From Aedes albopictus (lineage: Eukaryota > Arthropoda > Insecta > Diptera > Culicidae), in contig NC_085136.1 in NCBI RefSeq assembly GCF_035046485.1, positions 322,800,175 through 322,864,174 on the forward strand: DNA of 64,000 nucleotides. The letters run 5' to 3'. How positions within the stretch are numbered: the stretch's first letter is position 1; each line of letters opens with the position of its first letter. The notes below the pieces were generated by a model, which ran no database searches, was not told the DNA's origin, and worked only from the letters and a program-made list of their open reading frames with translations. Of the stretch, positions 49,542 through 60,049 are shown in pieces. A program made the translations under genes and the position numbers.

Positions 49542-50378
49542 AGTTATCTTTCTATGGTTGGCTTCTCGGTCCGGATAAATTATAAGCGGGGTGATCAGTG
49601 AAGAGAATTGTCAGACAAAAGAGTCACAAAACAAGCAACAAAGAAGACGCAGCGATTACTCTTTATCCCAACTGGTAACAGATAATGACATGATCTCGAA
49701 ATTTTTTGTTGCAGACAAAACGGAAGCTGAATTTGTTGCGTACTTTTCAACTCGTGAATAATCAATTATTACTAACCCAAAATCGAAACTTTTTGATGAT
49801 ACATCTTGAGCAGCGTGACAGTGTTTACCGACTCGAAGTTACCGCTCGAAAATCACAATGCGAGGCTTAAAAATCTCTAAATTCGTGGTGCACGATCTTT
49901 GTCCTATTCTGTTCAAGTTGGGACAAACGTATGTCGCATTGGGTAGTATGGCGCAACAAATTCAGGTTGCGACATTGTCGTTTTTGTTGCGCGATGGTTG
50001 AATTTTGATTCACTGGGGGTGATACTATTTCATCCGACGTTTTGACCCTTGGTTTGGTTCTTCTTCAGGGAGGTTATAAGGATATCGCTACGTTTGTATC
50101 GCCGGTATTCAGTGTCTAGACGCCATGATAGTGTTCGGCGCATTGGTAAAACAAATTATTATAAACTACATCCTCACCATCTACCCACAAATAGCCAACA
50201 CAAGCTTGAATTCACCAAACTCGACAGCCTTCCGCCAAGAAACCGGCGATACAAACGTAGTGGTATCCCTATAACCTCCCTGAAAAAGACCCAAACCAAT
50301 GGTCGAACCGTCGGATGAAATAGTATCACCCCGCTTACAATTTATCCGGACCGAGAAGCCAACCATAGAGGGATAACT
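49542..50378. mobile_element. Foldback element with ~140-bp arms, split by a hAT MITE
   Basis: The left arm is 49,542-49,595 plus 50,024-50,103 and the right arm is about 50,241-50,378. They are near-perfect reverse complements (TTGGCTTCTCGGTCCGGATA, GGGGTGATACTATTTCATCC, GGGAGGTTATA, ACGTTTGTATCGCCGGT). The loop is about 140 bases. Short open frames such as 50,049-50,318 cross the arms and have no known domain. ATATCAGACAAAGT occurs on both sides (49,531-49,544 and 50,412-50,425). Confidence 0.85.
49596..50015. mobile_element. hAT-type MITE, 8-bp TSD GGGGTGAT
   Basis: The left end CAGTGAAGAGAATT and right end AATTTTGATTCACTG form an imperfect TIR (CAGTGA). GGGGTGAT is duplicated at 49,588-49,595 and 50,016-50,023. 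The uninterrupted opposite arm of the foldback element shows the pre-insertion site with a single GGGGTGAT. 420 bp, non-coding. Confidence 0.88.
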
Positions 50379-51575
50379 CTGCCAACCCGTCGGTCGTTTT
50401 TACAATCTGCTATATCAGACAAAGTCAATAGTTTCTCTAATCAAGTTTGCTGCGGTGCAACTTGGTGCAATTAACCCTTAAAAGCGCAATGTTGTTTTAA
50501 AACAACATACCTAAAAACGCTCCAAAATAATTGACCTTCACTTTTATTATTAATTATTAATTTATTTTTTAAATCAGTTTTTATTGTCTTGCGCCTTTAA
50601 GGGTTAAAGAAGGGCAAAACTCCTACATGAAAAGCAACATTCCCAAAAAACAACATGGTAACCAAACAGCTCTATAACAATGTAAGTCAAAGAAACAGCC
50701 CATCTTTTAAAGAAGGAAAAACGCAAGATGGAATTAATAGATTGGTCGCTAACCAATTATGTAACGCAAAATCGTTAGAAAAAACAGCCTATAAATTGAA
50801 GAAGGGCAAATCTCTTATACAGTAAACAGTTCAACTGCCAATAAACTTCGTAAATGAACCTAGAAGCACAATCTTCGACTAAAAGAAAGAAAATGTCATT
50901 TGAAAAAGCTACAGTTTCGTTGCCAGTCTGAAAATTGTCATTCAGCTCAACGATGCTAGTCTACTTTGCTAAGTGAACTGAACCGAGAATCTAGTTCTAG
51001 TTCTATAATCGTGACAAAAATATTCAGAATATAGTTTTAAGGCTTGATTTTCTTAGAGACACCAAAACATCTTCTGAGATCTTAGGGTTTCCTAGGCCTT
51101 TTCGGGAAATTGACCATTTCTGGAAATGGGGCAGTTCGAAAAACGGTTTTGTGAGAAATGCATTATTACGGAAAATGTCTTTCCGGGAAATAGTTAGAAC
51201 TGTACGACCTTACAGTAAAACTAGAAAGAACAAACAGAAGGGCAAATATCTGCTGGAAATATTAGCAACCACATTCAGCACTTTATTAATATACTCGTAG
51301 GTGAACCATATGTGTGTAACTACATGACAGCTCTGTCGGTCAACCAATTTTCTGCTAATCATAATTTGGCGAAACTAATGTTCAGCTAAAAAATCCGGGC
51401 CATGGCTTGGGTAAAAAGATGACCGGTGCAAAAGGCATGGGATCAAATGTCTGGATATCGCTGTGCAAACTGGAAACAAAATTCGGGAAAAGATCTTTTC
51501 CGATAAATGGTTTTCCGGTAAATGGTATTCCGGTAAATGGTTCATTCTGGGTAATGGTTTTCCGGGTAATGTCGT

Positions 51576-53579
51576 GAAACCGTTTTGTCGCTATAAAAAG
51601 ACATTTGGGATGCTTAAAAATCAAAACAAATTATGCAGTTGAAATGCTACAAAACAGCTAAAAGTTTTTGAATTGCATTGGTGTGCTAATTAAAGGTGTC
51701 TAAGCTGTAAAAATGCTATGCAAGAGCTGCAAGGAGATCAATTGTAAGCTGGTGATTTGAAATTGTGATTGTCTTAATTTAAGTTGCTTTCATAAAGTTT
51801 TTGTCACAAGAAATGCAAAGTGTAACCCAACAAACATTATTGTTGTACAACAGCTGAATAAGCCGCTCTTAAGCTTGATTTTGAAAATTTTGGCTGAATA
51901 AGCTTTCATTCAGTTGTCATTGTTACCTGGGAACCCAGTCATATCACAAGTATATTAGATCAAATAGATCAAATAGGCACGCGTCCTCAAACGCTAATAA
52001 CATTGCAAAATAATCGATTGATTGCCAAGGAAGCTAAGCAACGCTTTTTATAAAGTTGTTCTCAGCCTGTCCAAAATTAATTATTTACCCTATCTAGTGG
52101 CAAGAGCAGAAAAGAACTAAATGGAGTGACGCATGGATTTGAACGATATGCGGAAGTTTTATGCAAACGTTGATAAGGCGTGGCACGGAAGCAAGGAAAC
52201 TGACAGACAAAACTATTTTGGAAGGAGCTCTTCGAATATTAGTTGAATGTTAATAACAAAGATGTTCCCAGGATTTGGATTAACATATGTAATTAATTGA
52301 TGACGGTCAAGCAGTGACATGAGCAGTGAATTTACTGCTCATCATTGCACTCTTGTTATGTGCTCAAAGAACCCTAACTTAACGAGAGGCACGATAAGCA
52401 CCAGTGGGGACATAGAGCCAGAAGAAAGAAGTTTAACGATATTGTTTGAATTATTTTCTGGATTTTTCATGAATACCTCAAACAAGCAATCTAACACGCT
52501 ACCACCCGCCCCAACCATGAGCCAATAATAGTGGAAATGGGTGATAATTTACTAGTTGTTTTAACACAAACCTTTCGACCCCGAAATGGCGACCTGGAAC
52601 TTGGCGGAGGGCACGACTAAAACAACACGGAGCGACAATGCAACTTGCACTCAATTTATTTACGCCGTTAATGATGCTTCTAAATTGGAAATATTTGAAT
52701 TTCATGCGTTGCCTCGTTGCACGTGCTTCACCCATCCTTTCAACCCACCCCGCGCACCAACCATCCATCCGTTTGGACGATTCAATTAATTTCCAAACCA
52801 GCCAAGTTCAATTAATCTCGTAAAACGCGGGCGGGCGCGGAAGTTCCGATGAGAGACGAGAGTTTTTGAAAAGTTAATATGCATTGGCCCTGGCGGCGGC
52901 GGCGGCTGCGACGGCGACGACGGCGACCAGGCCACGTCGAAGCAGCACATTAATGATAATCTTCACCGAGTGAAAATAAATGAAACTTTAACAATTTCCT
53001 CTGTCGATTACAGTTTAACTTTGCTTGAAACCCCCTCCCCACGCTTTGCTTCCTCAGGTCGGGTCAGTCCACGCGCGCCGGGATGAATCCCTGGAACACG
53101 TCTGCTACCTTTAGCTTCCGCCAGCCAAGTCGGACGAAGCACTTTCGATGGTTTTACAGTTCGTTCCTGGCGGATGGGTGTCCGTCTCAGAGAGAAAGAT
53201 AAACTCCTTCATCATCTTCGGAGTCATCCAAGTCAGTAGCAGCAACAGCGGCAGCAGCGAGCAAAGTCACTGAGCGTCTTGGAGTGCTTCCGTCTTTTCA
53301 CTTGCCTCACGTCGAACAAATGAAATTTAAACCGAGTTCACTTTCCCGTTTCCGTTTCGTTCCCTGTGCTAAAGGAGGTGCAGTGACGTAGAAGTAGTGT
53401 TGGATTGAAGGGATCAGATTCCTTGATACTAAGTTTCTTTGAGGTTTTACAGAAAAAAAAAACATTAGGGCCTAAATGGCTGTGCCGCTGATCATGCAGC
53501 TTTTCTGATAAGGCGAAACAGAGGTTGTGCTGCAAATAAGTGAGTTGACTAGGTTGACTATACCTGGAAGCATAGCTAT
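51576..53579. other. Unassigned 2 kb
   Basis: No recognisable gene. A GC-rich stretch at about 52,840-53,280 includes GGCGGCGGCGGCTGCGACGG and CAGCAACAGCGGCAGCAGC simple repeats. 52,560-52,800 has overlapping frames on both strands that look like composition effects. It has low similarity to the repeats elsewhere in the window and may be unique genomic DNA between insertions. Confidence 0.4.
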
Positions 53580-53950
53580 CCCGATCAGAAAGGCATAACA
53601 AAATTATAACCGATTAAGTTAGTTATTTCAAAAAATTTTCATAACAGAATGAGTTATAAAATTCGCCGGTTAGGTGTTAAAATAACAAAAATTATAACTA
53701 AAATTGCTCTAGTCATAACATAATTATAACAGGTCTTGATACAATTATAACAAGCTTATAACAAAATGAGATATAAAAAATCAATCATATTATATCACAT
53801 GTTGTTATAAAGCAGTTATAAATATATTGGGTAAAAATTAAATAGTGTAAAAATTAACTCATTTTTGGGTAGTCAATTTTTAGAGTGAAATTTTATTTTT
53901 AGTAAAAAGTTACTGGCATCAAAAAACTTCTCCACATAGTATACATAAAA

Positions 53951-54022
53951 CCCAGGGATTCGAACCTACGACGGCTTGAACCTAGAACAGGAGCTCGTCG
54001 TTTTTACCAGTGAGGCCATCAC
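53951..54022 (-). repeat. tRNA-like module, antisense
   Basis: On the minus strand, TGATGGCCTCACTGGT (A-box region) is followed after about 45 bases by AGGTTCGAATCCCTGGG (B box/T arm). No complete cloverleaf is obvious. Likely a tRNA pseudogene or SINE head. Confidence 0.5.
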
Positions 54023-54880
54023 AGCACTTGAAGTGAGGGGCGTTATATGCTGAAATGGTTCTTCATATTGGTAGCTCCTCTATAAATAGACTCGCTGATT
54101 CAACTTACCGGAGAGGCAAGTATGACGTCATCATACCCAGTTATGACGTCACCATGCACGTTACTACAGCCCATTTAATCCCTCAGCTTCAATGTCGTGT
54201 GCGCTCATTGTGCACTAGAGCCAGCGTTCACTACTTCGGAGCTGGAGCCCACATCGCTGTACAAACGCGAATGGACGTCACACGAAACTGTTCTTAATAT
54301 GTACAGTTGATAGCAATTATATCTTCGTGTTATTAACTAAGTTAACTAAGATTAACAGATAGCTAATAACTTTCAAATAGTGAAAAGTGTGTAACTAAGG
54401 ACTAGTTGCGCCAGCGATTATTTAAATGTTTCAAGCGTTTTTTGGCATGTTTTATTTCATTATTATTAATTAATGATATTCCTTCTGCAAAGTTTTTCAG
54501 TAGTATTATGGCGCTTAAGTGATGAATGTTTCAGTAGGAATATCCACCGCAAATTCTTGCAGGAATATTCCCTTGGAGAGGAATTTATGAAGGAATTTTT
54601 AAAAGGATAAAAAAACATTTCCATAATGAGTCATTGGTGTAATTGTCGATAAAATTTGTAAAGAAACCTTTTGATCAATACTTGAAGTAATTTGTTTTCG
54701 AACACAGAGCGTTCAGGAAATCCAAATGGATATCAAAACACTTCGTTTCGCTGTTGAACTGAATATTTCATTAACTTTAACAAAACAACTTCACTTCATT
54801 TGTTAGTACATAACTATTTCGATCGGCAAATATGCTTACACAGATTATCTATGTGGTAAAAAGCTGTAGTTAATTGTAGT

Positions 54881-56355
54881 CAGTGCCGGATTTAGGGGGG
54901 GGCCAGGGCCCCGGGCCCCCACATTTTAGGGGCCCCCACAAAATTCAACTTCATGAAAAAAAATACGAAGCAAAAAAAAAGTAGTGCAAGAAATTTCTCT
55001 TGATTTGATTTTTGTGATAAAAACTTCGAGTTACTGTCTACTGGCAAGATGTTTGTGATTTGTTGTGATTCTTTTGTGTGAGACTGCAAATATTTGTCCA
55101 TCTATTAATGAAAATTTCAATTTTACCTCCAAAATTTATTAAATTTTATTTAGTAATGAAGAGTAATAAAGTTTCTGCTAAATTTGTTTCATTTTTTTCT
55201 GTCTACAGTTTTTGAAAACATTTTGAAGAATTTTGCACAAAGTACTTGAAAAATCAAGACTTGTTTTTGAAATTTGGAAGTATTTTTGAAACTCTTGAGT
55301 TTGATTTTACTTGAACAGCTTACGATTTACTTAAATAGGAGAACACCAAATCTGTTGAATCATTTTTAGAGGAAATCTAGCATGAATTTAAGGCAGATTA
55401 TTGTGAAGAGTTTCAGCCCGATTTTTTTGAGTAGAGAGATTTGCTCACTGCCGCGCTTCCCAAACTCTATTTTCTCGGCGCACCAGCCTCTTGCATGCTC
55501 GCTTAAACGAGTATAAAAAGTGAGCCTGCGACACGTTGGGGAGCCGCGAAAAGTGAGTTTGGGAAGCCCTGGCTTACTGAAATGAGGATGAATCTATGGC
55601 GGTGAACTCCTGACAAAATGGATTGAGAAATATTCAATAGAATTTATAAAGAAATTGACTAAAAATTTGTCCGGGGTTTCCGTTAAAAATTGAAAAGACA
55701 TTTAATAGAAAATTTTACTGGAAATTGAAGGAGCTTATAATAAAATTTCCTCTAAAGTTTCTTTAGTATTTTTTATTAGAATATTCTCTTGGATACCAGA
55801 GTAATGTGGTAAATTATTTTGAAAGGTCTTCAAAACCTTTCCTTATAGTCGCGTTAGAACAAGTTTTTGTTAAGTGTTCATTCTATATGGTGATCAACCA
55901 GCAACTTCTCCGGAGATTGCAGCAGAGATCCTATATGAATTCTCTTTGAATTCACGAATAACGAAAAGTTTCTTGAACAAATAAGCTATAAATTCTTCTT
56001 GCAGCTTCTCTGTGAACTCTGGCTTGAATTTAGACTAAATCCGGGATCTAATGCGGCGAATGCACTCTAGAAAGTATTTTTTTTACTTTACATTATTTTT
56101 TATCACTGCTTTCACGCTAGAATTCCAAGTCTGTTATAAATAATTCAGTAAATATTTACATTTTGGCTAGTTCTCCTTATTGTTCTAGATTCACATTCTT
56201 CCAAAACTACATTAAAACCTTCATTAACACATTTGTTAGAGAGATTCATATTTTTTAGTTTTTTTTTCTTGTTATATGGACAAAATTTATCTTCTTTATA
56301 AAGGGCCCCCACAACGCTGTGGCCCCGGGCCCCCACATTTGTAAATCCGGCCCTG
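54881..56355. mobile_element. hAT-type element, 8-bp TSD ATTGTAGT
   Basis: The left end CAGTGCCGGATTTAGGGG and right end TAAATCCGGCCCTG form imperfect TIRs that continue through a GGGCCCCGGGCCCCCACATT block at each end. ATTGTAGT is duplicated at 54,873-54,880 and 56,356-56,363. It is 1,475 bp and the interior is AT-rich, without a transposase frame. CAG-starting ends with 8-bp duplication support hAT. Confidence 0.9.
55451..55571. mobile_element. Small hAT-type MITE nested in hAT element
   Basis: GCGCTTCCCAAACTC at the left faces GAGTTTGGGAAGCCCTG at the right. Eight-base flanks GCTCACTG (55,443-55,450) and GCTTACTG (55,572-55,579) differ at one base. 121 bp. The left end has decayed from the expected CAGGGCTTCCC. 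Confidence 0.75.
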
Positions 56356-56499
56356 ATTGTAGTGATATTCACAACAGAGACTGAGTGACCTCATACTAAG
56401 AAATTTCGAAGAAATTGGAATTGGATTGAAAAGTTTAACTTTAAAACTAGAACTTAATTAATTACTGAGATCCTTCAGAATTTCTGATGGATTTTCCCT

Positions 56500-57350
56500 G
56501 ATGGAGAATCCTTTAAGGAATTTTTGAAGCATAGGCTGAAGTAATTTGCTAAGAATGTTTAAAAGAATCTCCCTTTTGGATTCTCTGAAGAAATTCTCAA
56601 GGGAGGAAATGTATGTTGGGTTTAAAACTTAAGTTAAACCTTGCGGGAAATCCTTATCACGAATGATCTGTATACTGTACAATTGAATTCATATTAGTAG
56701 TTTAAGTTGAGAGCTCCGACAGATCAAAGGTTACGTAATCTGGTCGGTGAAATGTAATTGGTGAATTGGTTTCGTGTTCCATGATCAAAGATGATGGTTC
56801 ATAGGAGTGGTTTACTTGGGATCTCAACATGTATATGAACTAATCTTCCAACAAATCCTTGGGGCAAAGTTCTTTGAAGATTTCAAAAAGGAGGTCATGG
56901 AAAAAGTCATGGAGGAATTGTTGAAGAATTCCTTAGAGGATTACCCGGAAGAATACGTGGAGGAATTTCTTATGGTTTTTTTGCAGAAATTCCTGAAGGA
57001 AACCTTTGAAAATTTTTGGAAAAAATCCTTGGAATTCCTTGGAGGAATTACCGTAGGAATATTTAGAGTAATTTTTTTTTGTACGAATCATCGGAAGCCT
57101 TTCTTAAGAAATCCTTGGAGAAGTAGCTGAAGAATTCTCCAACCACAACTTCTAGAGGAACTCTAGGGGAAATCTATTTAAGAACTTTTGGAGAAATATT
57201 TGAATATTTGACTAGACGTCAGTAAGAATTCATGTAGGAATCGTTGAGAAAACTCTCGGAGAGATCTCTGGAAGAACTTTTAGTGAGCTCCCTAGAAGAC
57301 CTACAAGAGAAATACTTTTAATATCTCTAGAACTATTCCCTGAAAGTTCT
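56500..57350. repeat. Minisatellite-like GGAATTCC block, second occurrence
   Basis: TTGAAGAATTCC, GGAGGAATTT, CCTTGGAATTCCTTGGAGGAAT and similar words recur in the same style as the 1-3,330 array, more decayed. A smaller patch is at 54,530-54,620. It lies within the CCCGATCAG element. The 107-codon plus-strand frame at 56,807-57,130 is a by-product. Confidence 0.6.
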
Positions 57351-57564
57351 CCGTAGCCATACATAATAAACATTCAACCTGTAAGACATGTACACAATCC
57401 TGTAAACAAATGTAACCGCCGCAGTTCAATTACATATAACATTTTCCACTCGAGAGACAAGGACTTCTCGACAACTTCGCTGATGAGTGATGATCCGAAC
57501 TTCCTAGGACAGCAGAATAATGAGATTTAACATATCAAATAGCTCGTAGTAGTGAAATTGTGCA

Positions 57565-57660
57565 TACAATATTATTATTATTATTATTATTATCTTTATT
57601 AAAAAGGTTTGCAGCCCTAGGCTGGCTCATCTCTGGGTATACAATTTTACACTTCGAGAA
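57565..57660 (-). mobile_element. 3' end of a non-LTR element, antisense, with (AAT)n tail
   Basis: On the minus strand GAGATGAGCCAGCCTAGGGCTGCAAACC and TTTTTAATAAAGATAATAATAAT... form a 3' UTR ending in AATAAA-like sequence and a trinucleotide tail. On the plus strand the tail shows as an ATT microsatellite at about 57,570-57,597. This is the usual look of a 5'-truncated non-LTR insertion with a simple-repeat tail. Family not assigned. Confidence 0.5.
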
Positions 57661-58339
57661 TTTCAAGAATCATGAACAACTTTGCTGAACATACGAACTG
57701 TGCAGGTGATCTGGATCATGATAAGAAACATTTAAAATTACCCAATATCATCACGTAATGGTGGAGTTGCTTACCTCATTTTCCACCTTCCAAAGTCATA
57801 AGCATTCTGTACAAATTTGATGAAGACATGAGCTTTTTTTGTAGTTCATATAATAAAAGATATCAACAATTGTGTATTTTCTAAACACAATGGCGCCATA
57901 CAGCGGTTAATTTTCGCACTAAACATTACCAAAAAAATATTGATTAGTTACACATTGCATTTTAAAAATTATTACTAAGTTTGTTATAATGTTGATGTAA
58001 TGATGATCAAATCACATATTCATTTATTGTAACTGACTTTGTTAGAACCTTGAAATAATATAAACTAGTTTTCGTACCGATTCCAACAAATATATCTAAA
58101 TATAACAAACCTTGATATAGATATCAACCGTTAATATAATTATGTTATGTTTTTGTTATGCCTTTCTGATCGGGATGGCCCTCACAACCTCATGCCCAAT
58201 GCTGGATCGTCTGATGAAAAAGACCACCGGGTATTGCAGTTTGGACAATGTTGATTTTCTGACTTCAAACAGATCGAGGAGATTTGTTGGGAGCGTCTAT
58301 CATTGGCCACTAACTTTAGCATAGAGAAACATACAAAAT

Positions 58340-59250
58340 TTTATACTTGGAATGTATTAAGCCTAACCGATCAGCTATCAGAAGGCCAGTTGGAGAGACA
58401 CGTTTTCTTCCATTTGGGATAAAAATGCTGATTGGTTTCCTGCTCAGAGATCATGCTCACGCTGCACCCATGAAGTGGGAGCCTACTGATATGGTTCCTT
58501 GTGGCCAGATTCAGAACACAGGTTCGTACCTTATCATGATCCAATGATACATGCCAACCTTAGCTTCTGAAATGCAAGACAAAGAGATCTTTCACAGTAC
58601 ATAGAGTGCTGTCTTGGATAAGATCACAATAGGTAACATCAAGATTCTAACGGGCGGCTTTAACACGAAGTTTGGTTTCGACACCTTGGATAATGAGCAC
58701 GTCAAGGGACGCCATGGTCTTACATAAATAAGGGCCCGTCCGTAGGCTCTCATAGACAACGCCTAAGTGAGAACGGAGAGCTTGGGGGCCGTTCATAAAC
58801 CACGTAGACTTTTTGGGGGGAGGGGGGAGTCTGGCCAAAGTCTACGCTCCATGCAAATTTCAAAATTTTTGTATGGACAAAAGTCTACGAGGGGGGAGGG
58901 GGGGTCTGAGATTGCCAAATTTTGGTCTACGTGGTTTATGAACAGCCCCTTGTGGGTAACAACGATATGGTGATCGAGGGATTGCGGCAAATCTACGATA
59001 TCTACATTAGACGAAATTGGGACCGGAGCCTTCTTAATATGCGAAACCAACGGGTGCAATGGTCATCATCTCCTGATCGGCGATATCCGGCCACGTAATT
59101 CTTGGAGCCATCAACAGTATGAGAAAATCAGTCGTCGGTTCAACACATGCCAACTGGATGATGAAGATGTGAAAAGGTCCTTCGTCATCAAACTAAAGAA
59201 TCATATTATGGATATTCAGGAAGATGATAGCGTGGAACATCGTTAGACCA
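58340..59250 (+). pseudogene. Non-LTR endonuclease-domain remnant (RTE-like), split by MITE
   Basis: Degenerate frames give TWNVLSLTDQLSEGQLERH near 58,350, GGFNTKFGFDTLDNEHVKGRHG near 58,650, ENGEL then GNNDMVIEGL (58,770 and 58,960), WDRSLLNMRNQR near 59,020 and RRFNTCQLDDEDVKRSFV near 59,140. That is the order of the APE-type endonuclease and following linker in a mosquito RTE-like family distinct from the copy at 37 kb. Several frameshifts. The MITE at 58,785-58,949 interrupts it. Confidence 0.65.
58785..58949. mobile_element. MITE, GGGGCYGTTCATAAACCACG ends, 3-bp TSD TTG
   Basis: GGGGCCGTTCATAAACC at the left and GGTTTATGAACAGCCCC at the right, continuing through ACGTAGAC/GTCTACGT. TTG is present at 58,782-58,784 and 58,950-58,952. 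Removing the element with one TTG restores the host reading frame (ENGEL|VGNND). The inner halves also carry AGTCTACG words and GGGGGGAGG runs. Confidence 0.9.
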
Positions 59251-59297
59251 CTATCAATAACACCTTCATCGACATCGACGAGAACAATCGCAGCAAA

Positions 59298-59430
59298 CAT
59301 ATCACAGAATAGTTACGACAGAGCAAGTTTTTGGTTGCACAGAAGCTACCGTTACGTAATTCTAAACATATAACTTGACATTGACTCGCAACCAAAAACC
59401 TACGCTGCCATGACTCTTTTGTGACATATG
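59298..59430. mobile_element. MITE, CATATSACAGAATAG ends (family copy 2)
   Basis: CATATCACAGAATAGTTACG at the left and CATGACTCTTTTGTGACATATG at the right are imperfect inverted repeats. The interior TTTTTGGTTGCACAGAAG and CGCAACCAAAAACC also pair. Shares GCACAGAAG and GCTGCCATGACTCTT with the element at 48,899-49,052, so the two are one family. Confidence 0.75.
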
Positions 59431-60049
59431 CGTTGCTTGAGAGTGAGCTGTGCATCCAGAGAAAACATCATTGGATCACTTGGAGAATAAGAGTAGCGAA
59501 ACCGCGCTTGAGCTACGATTGAGTGAGCGAAAACAGGAGAAGCCAAAGTCGTAGCCCATCAGTAGTCTCCTGACTCCGAGAAACCCGGTGACATTCGACT
59601 CCTCTACTCCTGATTGCCCAACGTCATGGAGTTCGTTGATGGGGCGATATTTAATGACGCCACTACTGTCGATTATGAGCCGAGGAAGCCGACGAACGAG
59701 AGAAAAAGCGTAGAAGACGAACGGAAACAGATTTTCCTCTTCAGTTAGAACAGTACCGTGAATGAATAAAGTTGTATTCAAATCGAGCTCCGTGTGTTGC
59801 GTTTTCTTTTCTTCCCCCGTTGAACGTTTCCCGTAATGTTGGATTTTGTCGGGAAGATTCCGCAATGATAACCTTGTGGTCGTTGGGTTTCCCACAAGTT
59901 ATGGGCCCAGGAGGGGTCGAGGAAAAGTATCCGTGAATTTTTCCCACAGAAAACTGAAAATTGATGTGATTTGTGCGAGAAGGCAAGAAGTCAGCTCGTT
60001 TCGGCATGGCAATACGGAGCTCCATTTGAGTCAATGGCATTGACGTCAA
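59431..60049. other. Unassigned stretch
   Basis: A 139-codon minus-strand frame (59,476-59,895) and overlapping shorter frames show no domain I recognise. No inverted repeats were found here. Confidence 0.35.

Larger units (their letters stand above)
48848..51575. mobile_element. Probable foldback-type element with CCGGTAAATG arrays at both ends
   Basis: ACCATTACCCGGAAAACCG and TTTACCGGAATG at the left have reverse-complement counterparts at 51,500-51,575 (TATTCCGGTAAATGG, CATTCTGGGTAATG, GGTTTTCCGGGTAATG). A partial array also lies at 51,070-51,200. If these are its ends, the element is about 2.7 kb and contains two or three nested elements. Boundaries are approximate. Confidence 0.45.
53580..58174. 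mobile_element. 4.6-kb element with CCCGATCAGAAAGGCATAAC TIRs
   Basis: The left end CCCGATCAGAAAGGCATAAC is matched by GTTATGCCTTTCTGATCGGG at the right end. AT lies on both sides (53,578-53,579 and 58,175-58,176). Subterminal regions at both ends are full of TTATAAC/ATAACAAA words as in the three smaller CCCG-TIR MITEs. The interior holds a tRNA-like module, a hAT element with another inside it, minisatellite-like sequence and an antisense non-LTR tail. No transposase is visible, so it is probably a MITE expanded by later insertions. Confidence 0.75.

Noticed and set aside
52560..52800. Overlapping plus- and minus-strand frames of 60-89 codons
   Set aside because: No domain, no splice-like continuation, and both strands open equally, as expected from composition.
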